A DNA stretch of 64,000 bases, taken from positions 891,236-955,235 of the forward strand of contig FYEU01000302.1 of assembly GCA_900188575.1 (NCBI GenBank), written 5' to 3'. Under the pieces are notes generated by a model. The model ran no database searches, was not told the DNA's origin, and was given only the letters and a program-made list of their open reading frames with translations. Position numbers and translations under genes: made by a program. Every line of letters starts with the position of its first letter. Position 1 is the first letter of the stretch. Shown here piece by piece: positions 1 through 10,979 of the stretch. This stretch comes from Geosmithia putterillii (lineage: Eukaryota > Ascomycota > Sordariomycetes > Hypocreales > Bionectriaceae).

Positions 1-38
1 ATCGTAACTGCCGATGCACCGTACCGTGTCTTATGGGT

Positions 39-996
39 CTACGACTTCTTGAGAGCCGCAAACCGTCTCTCCAAGTCGCCGAGCTCTGGCACCGATCCCT
101 CAGGCTCGTTCTTCTTCTTAGAACTGGCAGAAGGCTTGAGCTCCACCGACCCGAGCGTGACCTTGGGGTGCAAATTGTCAGTCGTCATCCTGGGCGGCGT
201 GACAGTGACCGGACTAGTCGGGCCGCTGAGCTTGAATTTGCTAGGCGTAGAAACGGCAGCTGCGGCAGCGGGTTTCGACTCTTCAGATTCCCTCTTTTCC
301 TCCTTTTTCTTCTCCGTCTCGTCCCCCCCTCCCCCAGATGACTTGTTGTCGTCATTGTCCTCGTCCTCGAACTCTGGCGGAGGTGGCGTGACAGCCTTGG
401 GTCTCTTGGGCCAGTCCACGCCGTACGCCTTGGCAATCTCCTCGAGGTAGCCCTGCACGAGCTCGGGACGGGGCGGCTCGACACTGAGCTTGCGCACAAT
501 CTTGTCGTTGACCTTGCCGTCCGAGTTGTCCACGGCCGCGAGGGCAAACTCCTTGCCAAACTTGTCGGCCAGCAGGTTACGCACCACGCTCAGCTCCTTG
601 ATTTCTGTCTTGGGCGCCGCGTAGATGATGCTCTTGACGGCCTCCTCAAGGCCCGGGTCGCACGTCGGCGCGTCAAGCAGGCCCGCACGCGCGAGGAGCA
701 GCTCGCAGTACAGCTCCAGCAGCTCGTGAAGCTCGCTCGTAATGTCGCTCCGGATAATGTTCTCGACCCGGATCGTCGCGCTGTCCACTTTACCCTGCTC
801 CAGGAGCTGCGCCATAGACCGCCGCGCCGATTTCCCCAGCTGCTCGTCGCGCTGCTGCACCATGCGCAGCCGCGAGATGGCCAGCTTGAGCTGCACCTTG
901 AGCTTGGTCTGCGGCGGGGACACGTTAGAACTGAAACGGCACGGGAGGAGAGGAGGGAATGAAGGTACGTACAGTGAAGCCTGCTCCTGGAGCCAT
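39..996 (-). CDS. IST1: IST1-like regulator of Vps4 in the ESCRT/MVB pathway
   Basis: Two exons, 973..996 and 39..908, joined across a 64-bp GTACGT...CAG intron, give 297 aa. The spliced start reads MAPGAGFT followed by TKLKVQLKLAISRLRM, the classic opening of the Ist1 domain (about residues 9-170), an ESCRT-III-like helical bundle. A proline- and acid-rich disordered tail follows. The last residues contain DLERRFAALKK, which fits a MIM1-type MIT-interacting motif expected to bind the Vps4 MIT domain. Family role: Ist1 binds Did2/Vps4 and tunes ESCRT-III disassembly at endosomes. The open frame continues through the intron to about 1187, but only splicing gives the conserved N-terminus directly before TKLKVQ, so the 24-bp first exon is preferred. 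The family assignment is firm; exact start good. Confidence 0.9.
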
Positions 997-1676
997 GTTG
1001 GCAAATATGCTATTACTTCTCGAGAATTCCTTTTTTTGTCGCGAAGAAGAGAGAGATCAGAGTCCAGTGTAGCACCAGCCGATTGGTTTGTAGATGGTGA
1101 AGTCCGGGTAGACGAACCGCGAGCTCGTCCCATTGCGGGGCACTCCGACCGACCCTTGTTGCCTTGGTGTTCGCAGTCTCGCCCCACTACCGCTATACGT
1201 CATTCGGCCCATCTTTTTATAGCAACTTCATCACAATCAATATCTCTGTTCTTACGTTACTTCTGGCCATCCAACAGTCTGTCAATCCTCCCTTTATATT
1301 CTCTGATATTCTATATACTACGCCTCCTGGAAGCTTCGCGGGCACCTGGCCTCGGTACACTCTCAATTAGGTCTTGCACACCCAATCTCTCGACATCACA
1401 CTCTCTTGCAAGAATTGCCCCCGGAAGCCCTGCCCTGGGCTGGTCTTGCTTGGCTATCTCAAGTAAGCGGTTCTAAATCAAGAGATCTCACATATTCAGA
1501 GCTTTCGTCGCTATGCTCATCCTTTCACACACGTTGATGTGAGAAGAAAATTTGCCGACCCCCTTACATGGGAGAGCAGGCAGTCTATTAAAAGTACTAG
1601 TAATCTTTCCAACCACCGACGCCAACCCTTAGCGCCGTCTTGACTTTAACAATGAATCCGGGCGAAGAGAAGACCA
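997..1676. other. intergenic, IST1 upstream region
   Basis: This 680-bp gap runs from the IST1 start to the 3' end of NMA111, which is on the same strand. It must hold the IST1 promoter and the NMA111 terminator. An AT-rich patch lies at about 1297-1325. I see no gene in it. Confidence 0.6.
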
Positions 1677-4600
1677 CTACTCCACCATGGCTCCGGCATC
1701 ATCTACGACGGCATCTTCCGCCGGCAGCGGCACTCCGTCCGTCGGCTCTCCTTCAATCACCTTCTGCCCCTCGTGCGTGGCCCATTCCCACTTGCCCGGC
1801 TCGCTGGGGTCTTTGATCCACTCCACTGTGGGGAAGTAGTGGTCGTTCTTCTTCATGGTAATCATCCAAGGGACCGAGTCAAACGTAATGGCCTTCATGC
1901 GAAAGTCTAGAAGCAGAGTGTGTCAGTCAAGTCAGTCTTGGGGGCAAAGGTTCAAGGTTAAAAGTGTGCTTACATGTGTTATCCGGGATCTTGTTAGTCT
2001 CGCGAATAAACGACTTCATATCGGGCGTGGGTACCCCGTTGACGGCTGTGATAAAGTTGGTCGTCGTGACGCCATACTGGAAGGCTGGCGAGCCGCGGAA
2101 GCAGCTGGAAACATAGACTTCGCTGTGGAGCTTGCTGATCTGTTGGCGGACAGCGTGGTGTGGGCGGTGGAACACGGCGCCACAAAATGATACGGCATGG
2201 TCCGTCTCGATATCGTCCGTCTTCACCGTCGGCAGCTGGAGGTGCAGCTCCATAGTGCCGCGAACAATGACGGCGTCGAGGAGGTCGTGCGAGTACATGA
2301 TGTCAAAGTCGGAGATGGTGGTGCACACTTTTCCGTTGAGCGTGAGGATGATGTCACCCTCGAGAAGCGAGGTGGGCTGTGGCTCGCGCTCAAACGTACG
2401 TTTGCTAACCATGAAGAGCTGGTGGTGCGACGGGTTCGCCTCGGCCACCTTGCGAATCCATTCGTCCGACACGCCCATGATAGTTGCGTGCGACATGGCC
2501 ACGGACCGCAGCTCCACCGACAGGATCCGCAGCGACGGCTTCTCTCCCCGCTGGATGGCTCGCAACACCGGCAGCAGAGTTGGCATCCCCACACCCAGGT
2601 AATACTCCTCGTCTCGCTGGCTGCAGGGCGACCGCTCGCCCAGGTAAGAAAGCCACAGGGCTTGAACAGTCCCATCCTCAGCCGTCAGAACACCGCTGTT
2701 GCACGTAGCACCCAGGTTGCTGTCGATGGTGATGGCATCAACGTTAATGGCGCGGTACCGCGGGGCACTCTGGTTGGCAGGAATTGCCACGGCCGTAATC
2801 TCTGTCACCGTCGTCGACCCGTGCACAACAAGCCCTATGCGGTTGTGGCCCAGGAAGTGCGTCTTGGCGCCCTGTTTCAGCGGCTGATCGCTCAGCTTTG
2901 GCGTCTTGATGTCGGCGTCCACCAGGGCAGGGTCGTACTGCACGATCGTGTAGTTCTGGAGAGGGTGCAGGAAAACCACCTTGGCGTCGACAATAACGGA
3001 GTCGGCAATGGTGACAGTCACATCGCACAGATCGTAGGGGACAATGGCTCTGGACACGAGAACGAGGCCCTTGTCGGCGTCGACGACGATTCCCATGCCC
3101 GCCCTACGGCTCTTAGGGAACGCGTCCAGCTTGAAAGGTATGAAGCAGTTGATGTACACAAAGCTGTGGACCAGCTCGGCGATGCCGGGGGATGGCGCGT
3201 GGTCGAGCTCCATGAAGGAGGCCGACTTGCGCGTGGGTGGCACGGGGGGCAGGGGGTCACCCAGGTCGGTAAAGTCCCAGTAGCCAGTCACATCGTTACG
3301 CACAGCCAACTTCATCTTGACAGACCAGTGGCGTTCCACGTCGATGATGGTGGTGTTGAGGGTGTGCAGATCACGTAGGTGCTTGTACGTCACCACTACG
3401 CGCGCCCTGTCGGGAATTCCCTTCATGACCTCGATAAAGGTGTCAAGGTCCGGCACCGGCTTCTGGTCGACAGTCTGAAGAATCCAGCCATAGGTGTGCC
3501 CCTTGAACCTGAAGGACCCTGACGCCTCGCAGACGTAGACACCCTTGACGGCAACGCCATACAGGCGAGCCTGCTGGTACGACAGGCTATGGAAGCTTCC
3601 ACCGGCGACAGTGACAAAGCGGTCCGGGGTAATTGCGTGGAGGTCGCCCACTTCAATCTCGACCTCGACGTCCTGGCCACCACGCTGCAGCAGGAGGCTG
3701 ATGGGCTTGCCGACATTCGAGTCCATGATGTCGTCTAGACGGAGGAACTGGGTGATGAGCTGGCCGTTGATCTTGATGACGATGTCGCCCTCCTCAATCT
3801 TGGTGTGCGAGGGGCCCTCAGGAAGGATGATCTCCGCGACAAGCATGTTCGTCTCGCTGGGGAACTCCTTGCGCATAGCGTCCTCCCAGGCCGGGGTGAG
3901 ACCTAGCCTACGGCACTCATCAAAGGGTTTGAGGAGGAATTGGCACTGTATATCGCCTCGTGTGACGGGCTTACCCTCCTGGATGCACTTCAGGGCACGC
4001 AGAGGGCGGTCGAGGGGCAGGAAGTAGTCGGTCGAGGCCCCGTCCGAGCGACCGCCGGCCTGGAGGGCGACGGCTGAGCCATCGCTGCTAATGACAGGGG
4101 AGCCACTGCTGCCACCGCTTGCGGAAGCATTGGCTTGGTAGTAGCAGGTGTTGAAGTCGCTGTATCCCTCGCCATACTCGGGGGCATTGCGGTCGAGTCG
4201 ACTGATGATACCCGAGAGGATACTCAGCTTCTCTCCGGCATCGTTGCCGACAACTCGGATCTCGGCGCCAACTGGAAAGGGGCGTCAGTCTCTTCCTCTC
4301 TTACTTTGATACTGTAGAACATGTCACGGCAGGCAATTCCGACTCACTATGTGCTAGGTCTGGCCTGAGGTCCAAACCATCCACCTTCATGTACTTGATT
4401 GCCTTTGGGTCGTATCTAAGAATTCCGAAATCGTGAACGGGGTCGCGGTACACGGCGTAACAGTCGACCTCTTCGTGGTTGTCGAACAGGAGGTGTCCCC
4501 AGAAGGGGCCGGAGCCGACAACGTGGCGGTTCGTCATGATGTACCTAAGAGCAAAGAAACAGGGTCAGCCAGCCATCCATCCACGACCACCACTTGGGGC

Positions 4601-5025
4601 AACATTTGTTGCTATCCTCCAGGGACAAATTGGGTGTCAACATACCCCCTCTCGGCATCGACTACGAATCCCGTTGCCTCGCTGGTAAGAGCAGGATCGG
4701 TGTCAAATGCGCACGTCTGGCAGAAGCGGATGGCGACGACGTTGCGCACCACCTTTTGGATTGCTTCCCGCCACTCGCGGTGGCTGACGGTGGTGCCTGC
4801 GTACACGGCCCCGTTGGCAGCGAGGTCGTCGCCAACGGCCGACGCATCTTCGTAGTCGTAGTCGGCATCGGCGTACTCGGCATCGTCCCCCTCGTGCTTC
4901 ACCTCGTGCTTCACTTCGGGCTTCACGTTGCCGGTTCCGTTGCCGGTTCCGTTGACGGGGCGTTTCGGAGCCGGGCCCTGGTCGTCCGGGGACGCCTTTC
5001 TCTTGGTACTCCTCGTGCCGTTCAT
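1677..5025 (-). CDS. NMA111: Nma111-type nuclear HtrA serine protease
   Basis: Four exons (4646..5025, 4348..4544, 1974..4271, 1677..1906) encode 1034 aa, close to the usual length of about 1000 for this family. The protein has a trypsin-like HtrA protease domain with the triad His134 (TNRHVV), Asp165 (VHDFGIL) and Ser about 248 (GGSSGSPV), then PDZ domains and the second degenerate protease/PDZ half that defines Nma111. The N-terminus is basic (TKRKASPDD...KRP) and looks like a bipartite nuclear signal, followed by an acidic, KHE-rich linker. In yeast Nma111 is a nuclear pro-apoptotic protease that degrades the IAP Bir1; that role is inferred here. Introns are 67, 76 and 101 bp with canonical GT/AG and keep phase exactly, for example DLAH|IGAEIRVVG and DNT|YFRMKAITF. 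Confidence 0.95.
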
Positions 5026-7009
5026 AGCGCTGAGCGGGGGTCGGGTATGGTAGTGGTACAGGAAGACGGGTAGACGAGAGGCGGCACTCGTAGGCCTGCT
5101 GGTTGGAGCAGGGCTTTTGCTGGGTCGTTAGGGCGGGCTCGGGCGCGTTTGATTCTTGATCGGGCTGCCCAGGAGACGTCGAGAAGCAGGGCGTTGGAAC
5201 GTAAAGGAGGGCCGAGATCAACGAGTGTAGACGGCCCAGGATCCCAAGACTCTTATGTCTACTACACGCCGCGAAGAAGAAACAGGGAAAAAGAATAAAG
5301 TGAGGCAAAGATAAAAGTGTACAAAGGAATCAAGAAGGAAAAGTTGACCTAGCAACGCAGGTTGGTCTGGGGCAAAGTTCGATCTTTTCAAAGAAGGTGT
5401 GGATGAGTGCACGTCAAGCCGCATTGGCTGCATTGGTGCATACATGTGTACACCCACTAAGAAAACCCACCAACCCACCCACGCCAAACGGTCCGCCCGA
5501 TGACTTTTGTTTTAACACGCTAGGCAAGGCACTCAATCAAGCACTCGAGTACGTACTGCATTAAGCGCTACATGAGTCCATAGAAGCGCTATAATACATG
5601 CAAATCTACGGTGATCCACCAATCCCAGGACGCGTTTAGTGGCTAGTGCTGGTACCTACAGACAGTGCCCTCCCTGTACGCCCGCTGTAACCCCAACTCG
5701 ATCAGCTGTACTCCGTAATCTGCTTGCCTACGATTGCCTGCTTGTCCTGCCAGAGTAAGCCTCCAGGTCAGCCTTTCACCCTGGGTTACGTCGGAGGTGA
5801 CATTGTGCCTTAACTGACGGGCCCTTTACATCAGGGTTCAGTGGCTCACCGAATGGGCCAACAGAACCTGCCAACAAGGTCGCCGTAATACTGCCGCAGC
5901 CTTAAGGGGCACCAGTAAAGGAACAGTGTCACTGGGCCGGCGTATAATAATAGGCCATGAAAGGAAGGAGCGCAATGCCGGACATCAAAGGAAGGAACAC
6001 AAGGCTCCTCAGGAAGTCTCTCAAGGTCGATGACCTAATCAGGATTGTTAGTCGTCACATCCCGTCACCATTATCGAGAACTTGTTGAACATCAACGCCT
6101 ATCATTTGCCGCCTCTCTACCAAGTTCCCCAATGGTGGCACACAGGCTGAACAGACAGGACAGGCATCGCATTGCACAGAAAGCACAATGTGCCATGATT
6201 AACCCTCCCTCGCTCGATAGTCATCCGTAACACTAGGTAGCCATCGAATCCTCTGTCTTTGCCTCGTGCACAGAGGTCGGCTCCGTCCCCACTCAGTCTG
6301 TCAGAATGGCATGTGCCATATGAAAGTGCAAATGGAAGGAAAGGCACATCATCCAAGTGCGAGCAAGCCCCAGATGATGTTGCATAATATCTGAACTGCC
6401 AAGTCCGCCGACTCAAACAACGAGCTGAAGGACACGGCGAGGGGGTGAATGAGCGTCGAATACTCCGTACTCCATAACCCCGTCCGAGTCCGCCTCGTAC
6501 ATTTCATGCGCACGTCCGATTCGTCCATTACAACTGCTGCTGACCAGGGCACATGAGCAACCTCGCCGGCCGCGCATATACGCACAATGTCTCACCTCCT
6601 AGCATGGCCGTCCCACACTCCCGGGTTGCAGTGTCACGCCTCATGATCGGGATGGTTCATGTGGAAATCATGAGAACACAGCCCAATGCGACACAAGCCA
6701 TCGTCACTCATTCGTGTCTGTGTGTGTGAGTGCCTGGAATCACGAAAGGCTCCGACCTTGAAGGAACTTGGCGCGTGTGGCAGTTACTGTGAAGGGCAAG
6801 GATCGCGGGTTGTTTTTATATATTGGCAACCAGTCTCGATATCGCCTCTGATTCTCGTGACCATGCGCATTATGGCTCGGTTACATCCACCATCCCTTCC
6901 ACCTCGAGCGGCCCGCACCCGCTGCCCGGGGGAGGATGTGAGACATACTTACGATCTAGAGGTCATCGGCCAAGATACCAAAATAAGTCTGCTTGATTGC
7001 TGGGGAACC
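5026..7009. other. 2-kb intergenic region with two TACTCCGTA motifs
   Basis: This lies between the NMA111 start and the ferroportin stop. Short ORFs exist, but none shows a domain, splice structure or codon usage like the neighbours. Two copies of the recurrent 9-mer TACTCCGTA lie at 5709 and 6461. The NMA111 promoter must be at the left end. Confidence 0.6.
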
Positions 7010-8938
7010 TCAACCCAGGCGCTCCTCCCGCTGCTGATGAATGCATAGCCACTTTTCGGTGTGGAGCAGATGTCCACGCTGCTGCAGCACGTATCGGCTG
7101 TACAGCAGCCAGGCTGCCATCATGGCCGCGACGCTTGCTGTGGCGGGGAAGCCAAACTGCTCCGGATCCGAGAAGACCATGGTGGACACATGCGAAGCGA
7201 GCTCAAAGGCATTCTGCCACGCGGCCTCTGTCGTTGAAAAGACGCCCCTATCTGCCTCGGCAACGGCCTGTAATAGCGCCTGTCAGTCCAAAGCCATATG
7301 ACGGAGAGGGAGAAAGGGGAGAGGATGAAGAGGGAAAAGAACGGGGAGAGGAAAAGGGAGAAGAAGCAGTATAATAAAAAGAAAGGATAGGAGTAGAGTG
7401 CTTGCCTCTTGGATAAGTAACTGCGAACACAGGTCAAAACCCCATAGCCCCGGACGGCTGAGGATAGCTCCCACCACGAGCACCAGAGACGATGGCGAGG
7501 CCATGCCCCTGCTTCCGCTACCATCCAGCATTAGAAAGAGGGATACACCCACCGCCAGGCTGACAGCCAGCCAACTGAGGAACCACAGACCGGCCCGTAC
7601 GGGCCCGATGCGCCGCGTGAGTGAGGGCCCCACCCACGTCGCGGCCACCTCGAAGGCCACCGACACTGTCCGCGCGACCGACACCTGCGTGGACGTGTAA
7701 CCCCGGGCCATCAGGAACGTCACCATCCGGCCGCTGAAGGATAGAACGGTGAAGTACGTGATAGCGATAGAAAATGAGGGCAGGAAGACGACGTGGTGAA
7801 AGTAGAGCCGGTTATTGGCCGCGAGTTTAGCGATCCAGGACTTGTTCCTCTCGGCCTCTGGAGCTGTCGGCAAGGTCTGTCTATCTTCCTGTGTTGCTGC
7901 TGCTGCGGCAGCTGAACGGCTTTGCAGTCGAGGCACCCGATAATATATCTGATAGATCTCGTTCTTAGATGCGGCATCGAAAGGCAGATGCAGATGGACG
8001 CGCGGTACGAACCTGGGAGATGAATATATATTCCATCGGTATGGAAGCTAGATTCATACCGAGATTGATGGCGATGGCAAGCTTGGTCGAAAAGGCGTCG
8101 ATGATGCCAATGGCAAAAGGGCCCATAAGCTTACACACAAGGTCTATCCGCCTCATCTGGGCATTCATGGCTAGAATACGTCAGCTAGTTGTCGCAGGAA
8201 GTCTGAACACGACCAACTTACCAGGGAGAGCATCGCGATGGTCTTGGGCAATGGTAACGATCTATTCAGGGCGTCAAAACACATTAGTGCTGTACTCCTG
8301 CACAAGTTCCCAACCACTGTCAAACATACCCAGTCCCTCTCTACCGACACGATATTCATCACCGAAGCCAGCTTCTCAACACACGAGAGCAGCACCAGTC
8401 CGAAAAACGACCAGTTCCTCGCCTTATAATCAGTCACGTCCCCGCAGACAAGCATAAGGAAGATGCTGCACGATGCCGCTACGGCAACACGTTGGAGGAC
8501 TGCCCTAGGTATCAGCATACACACACACACACACAGGGACCATGCAGACATGGTAAGCAGCCCGGAAGACATACCAATTGACATACGCACGACTACCAGC
8601 CTATCCCTCGTGTCGATATACTCTCCCACAACGGACGAGAGTGCCGTGGCCGCCAGCCCCCGCACAATTGCGTACACGCTCAGCGGGAGGAGCGTGCCCG
8701 GGAAGATGGTCGCGAGGTACAGTACACTGCCAAATTCGAAGACGCGCGAGTTGCCCGTCGACAGGAAATGCGAGACATATAGCCTACGGGCCATTTTCTG
8801 AACCGGCCACACATCGTATTCTTTTTGTTGGTCCTGCTGCTGCTCTTCCCTTGTGGTGCTGGCACTGGCGCGAGAGTCGAGACCGGACCTGAGAAGTGGC
8901 GCGGTTTCTGAGGCCGAAGCGTCTGCAGATGTGCACAT
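7010..8938 (-). CDS. ferroportin-family (SLC40) metal exporter
   Basis: Six exons (8575..8938, 8330..8499, 8222..8261, 8013..8170, 7406..7963, 7010..7267) give 515 aa. The product is a multi-pass membrane protein of the ferroportin/FPN1 family, whose animal members export Fe(II). Family-like stretches include GEYIDTRDRL, VERDWIVTIAQDH, AMNAQMRRIDLV, FDLCSQLLIQEAVAEADRG and the C-terminal SDPEQFGFPATASVA. The N-terminal 60 residues are hydrophilic. Introns are very short (49-75 bp) except the last (138 bp), which uses a GC donor. The start is the first ATG of the frame (MCTSADAS); in-frame codons upstream are not ATG. Substrate and membrane (plasma or vacuolar) cannot be told from sequence. 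I chose the splice at 8500/8574 because it gives MSI|VLQRVAVAAS, which aligns with family members; reading straight through would insert 25 residues encoded by a GT repeat. Confidence 0.88.
7301..7400. repeat. polypurine tract inside the GC-AG intron
   Basis: About 100 nt of almost pure A/G on the plus strand, so polypyrimidine on the coding strand of the ferroportin gene. It fills most of the last intron (7268..7405). Confidence 0.8.
8519..8534. repeat. (AC)8 microsatellite in ferroportin intron 1
   Basis: Eight AC units. On the coding strand they read as a GT run inside intron 8500..8574. Because the run contains no stop, the intron looks open in frame. Confidence 0.85.
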
Positions 8939-9557
8939 CCTGGCGAGTGCAGGCAATGTGCAACCACGGTGAGATCAAGGCGAAACCATTACTTGTTCAT
9001 GCAATTGATGTGAGGATGCCCAGTTCCTCTGGTGCTGTCGCTTGGAGCGGTAAGCGACAGGGAAGAGGGCAACGTACGTTGTGGTGAATCTGGAGAACGT
9101 CTCGGCCGATGCCGGGGTCCAGGGTCCCACTCCCGGATCCGCGTCCCCATTGCCAGATTCAAGTGCCGAGTTGACAGCCAGTTGGACGAATCAGGCTGCA
9201 TCTACCAACTAAAAAATACGATACAATATTGAAGGAAGCAATGGAAAGAAGTTCAACCGAATGCCTGTATTCCTGGCCCCTAATGTGAATATGTGATGCC
9301 TATACTTTGTCTTAATCATCCTCACCACTTCCACCGACATGGCCTCCCATCAACCCATCCACCTCCAATCCTGAACGCCTCAGAAACAAATCATTTGCTG
9401 GTTCCCACCCCCCGGGGGCCACATTCGATATCAATTCTTTATCCTTGCCAAGGCTAAATATGACCGCATGTTCATCCATTGAGATGGGCAGCTCAATGTG
9501 CCAATGTGCCAATGTGCCAATGTGCAAGCGTGCAAGCGTGCAAGCCACATACGAGGC
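8939..9557. other. intergenic, ferroportin upstream region
   Basis: This 619-bp stretch holds the ferroportin promoter and the 3' flank of the Myb-like gene. An 8-bp tandem repeat lies at its left-gene end (9494-9545). I found no further gene. Confidence 0.6.
9494..9545. repeat. 8-bp tandem repeat that changes its unit midway
   Basis: Four perfect copies of CAATGTGC (9494-9525) are followed by two and a half copies of AAGCGTGC (9526-9545). Both units are 8 bp and end in GTGC, so the second looks like a diverged version of the first. It sits 13 bp past the stop codon of the Myb-like gene, probably in its 3' UTR. Confidence 0.85.
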
Positions 9558-10331
9558 TCAAAAGTACATCTCCTCCTTGACACACACGTCCTCCTCCTTC
9601 TTGGGCTTTTTGATGTTGTCAGAAGTGAAGTAGTCTGTTTGACGTTTGGCGTTTGACATTTTGCACTCCAGTCAGCTTATCCGATTCCCATTTCCAAAAG
9701 CTGGGCAAGGGGTATCTAGGGTCGTCGACTCACCATCAGCGCTCCGTTTCTTGGGCGTGTTCATCGCGACGTTGCCGTTGCCGTAGTCGTCGTCGTCGTC
9801 CATGAGCGCAACATCCTTGGCGGCACCCTTTTTGGCGCGAGGCTTGCGAGCTGTCAAGCACACAGGCTGTAAGCATAATAGTTCCAACTATTCTACCTCT
9901 TCCAATGGGCCGCTCAAACAGAACGACAGAAGAGATATGGACGAAATAGGAGGGGAAGACTCACGAGTAGTAGCCTTCCTCGGCGTAACCGCCGGGGTAG
10001 CCCCAGAGGTCTCCTCGAGGGAAGAGATCTCCTTGTTGATCTTTGTCCACATGTTCTGGAGGGACTTGGTGGTGCGGCCAGGCATGTTGAGGCGCGACCA
10101 GTTGATGGACTTGCCGTCTTCGCGAAACTGACCGACGATGCGGAGAAGGAATTGAAGCTTGGGGGCGTTAGCTTTGTCCGGTTGCTTCTGCTTCTTTCTT
10201 CGTTTCGTCCCGACTTGGTTCACTGGACCAAGAAAATAGATCAAACGATAAAAGGAAAAGGGTCGTCATACCTTGGCAGCTTCAGTCCAAGCGCCAGCAC
10301 GTCCCTCGGCGGTGTTCTCGTTGTCAGACAT
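9558..10331 (-). CDS. small Myb/SANT-like protein
   Basis: Four exons (10272..10331, 9965..10157, 9734..9850, 9558..9634) encode 148 aa. Residues about 13-70 (GAWTEAAKLQFLLRIV... NWSRLNMPGRT... NMWTKINKEI) have the tryptophan spacing and helix pattern of a Myb/SANT-like fold. A Lys/Arg-rich stretch (PRKPRAKKG), an acidic run (MDDDDDYGNG) and a charged tail ending KEEMYF follow. The last acceptor was chosen at CAG|ACTAC because it preserves phase (SADD|YFTSDN) and lies just after a GCTGAC branch site. Family members are uncharacterised fungal proteins; a DNA- or chromatin-binding role is only inferred from the fold. The gene is preceded by a polypurine/polypyrimidine promoter tract. Confidence 0.75.
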
Positions 10332-10979
10332 GGTTGGATGAGAACGGCGTTGTTGATATTGTTCGTGCAGGGAAAGTGCCAACCCGTCTTGTGTTGTGGG
10401 ATGTTATTTTGAAGAAGGGAACGAAGCAGGCAGAGCTTAAGGTATAAGACTCCGTGGAAGGCCACAGATGATGTGGAAGGAAAGAGTGAAGGAGGTGAAG
10501 GGGTGGGGGGGAAAGGGAAGAGGGTGGAAAAGAAGAGAAGGGTAGGGGAGAAGAAAGTGGGAGAAGGGACGAAAGGGGGGGAAGTGTGATTGTGGAAAGT
10601 AACAGAGCAATTCATACAATTACCTGCACAGAAAATACTACGACAAAAGGTCCTAGCTCCTGGCAGGAAAAGTGACCTTGGCCTCACCTTTACTTGGCTA
10701 TACTCCACGTCCAGCCAAGGCTCTGTCCTCGTACGACGACCTCTGGGCGCGTCCCTGGCCAAGGACATTGACCCTCTTGGAGAAGCAAGCCGTTAGGCGA
10801 GAAGTAAATAGGTGAGAAGCAAGCACGAAAGTAACCCGTAGAAGAGCAAGGAGAGAGCAATCGAAAGATAATCGTAGAAGCATAGAGCCAAATCATTAAT
10901 ACAAGTTTGTTCTAAACCCGCCTTTGCCCATTCCCCGCGCCCATTTGTGAATTCTGCTTGCAAAACATTTTCTCTACCG
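10332..10979. other. intergenic region with long polypurine tract
   Basis: Upstream of the Myb-like gene and downstream of the J-domain gene. From about 10471 to 10587 the plus strand is nearly all purine (pyrimidine on the transcribed gene's coding strand), a common feature of fungal promoters. No gene was seen. Confidence 0.65.

Noticed and set aside
2197..3378. 393-codon open frame on the plus strand
   Set aside because: It is fully antisense to the NMA111 protease exon, has no splice continuation and no domain; GC-rich third positions of the real gene keep the opposite frame open.
8500..8574. Reading through the GT-repeat region as coding in ferroportin
   Set aside because: The frame is open, but the peptide would be a Cys/Val repeat inserted in a conserved helix; splicing at GTATGT...GGCAG restores family alignment.
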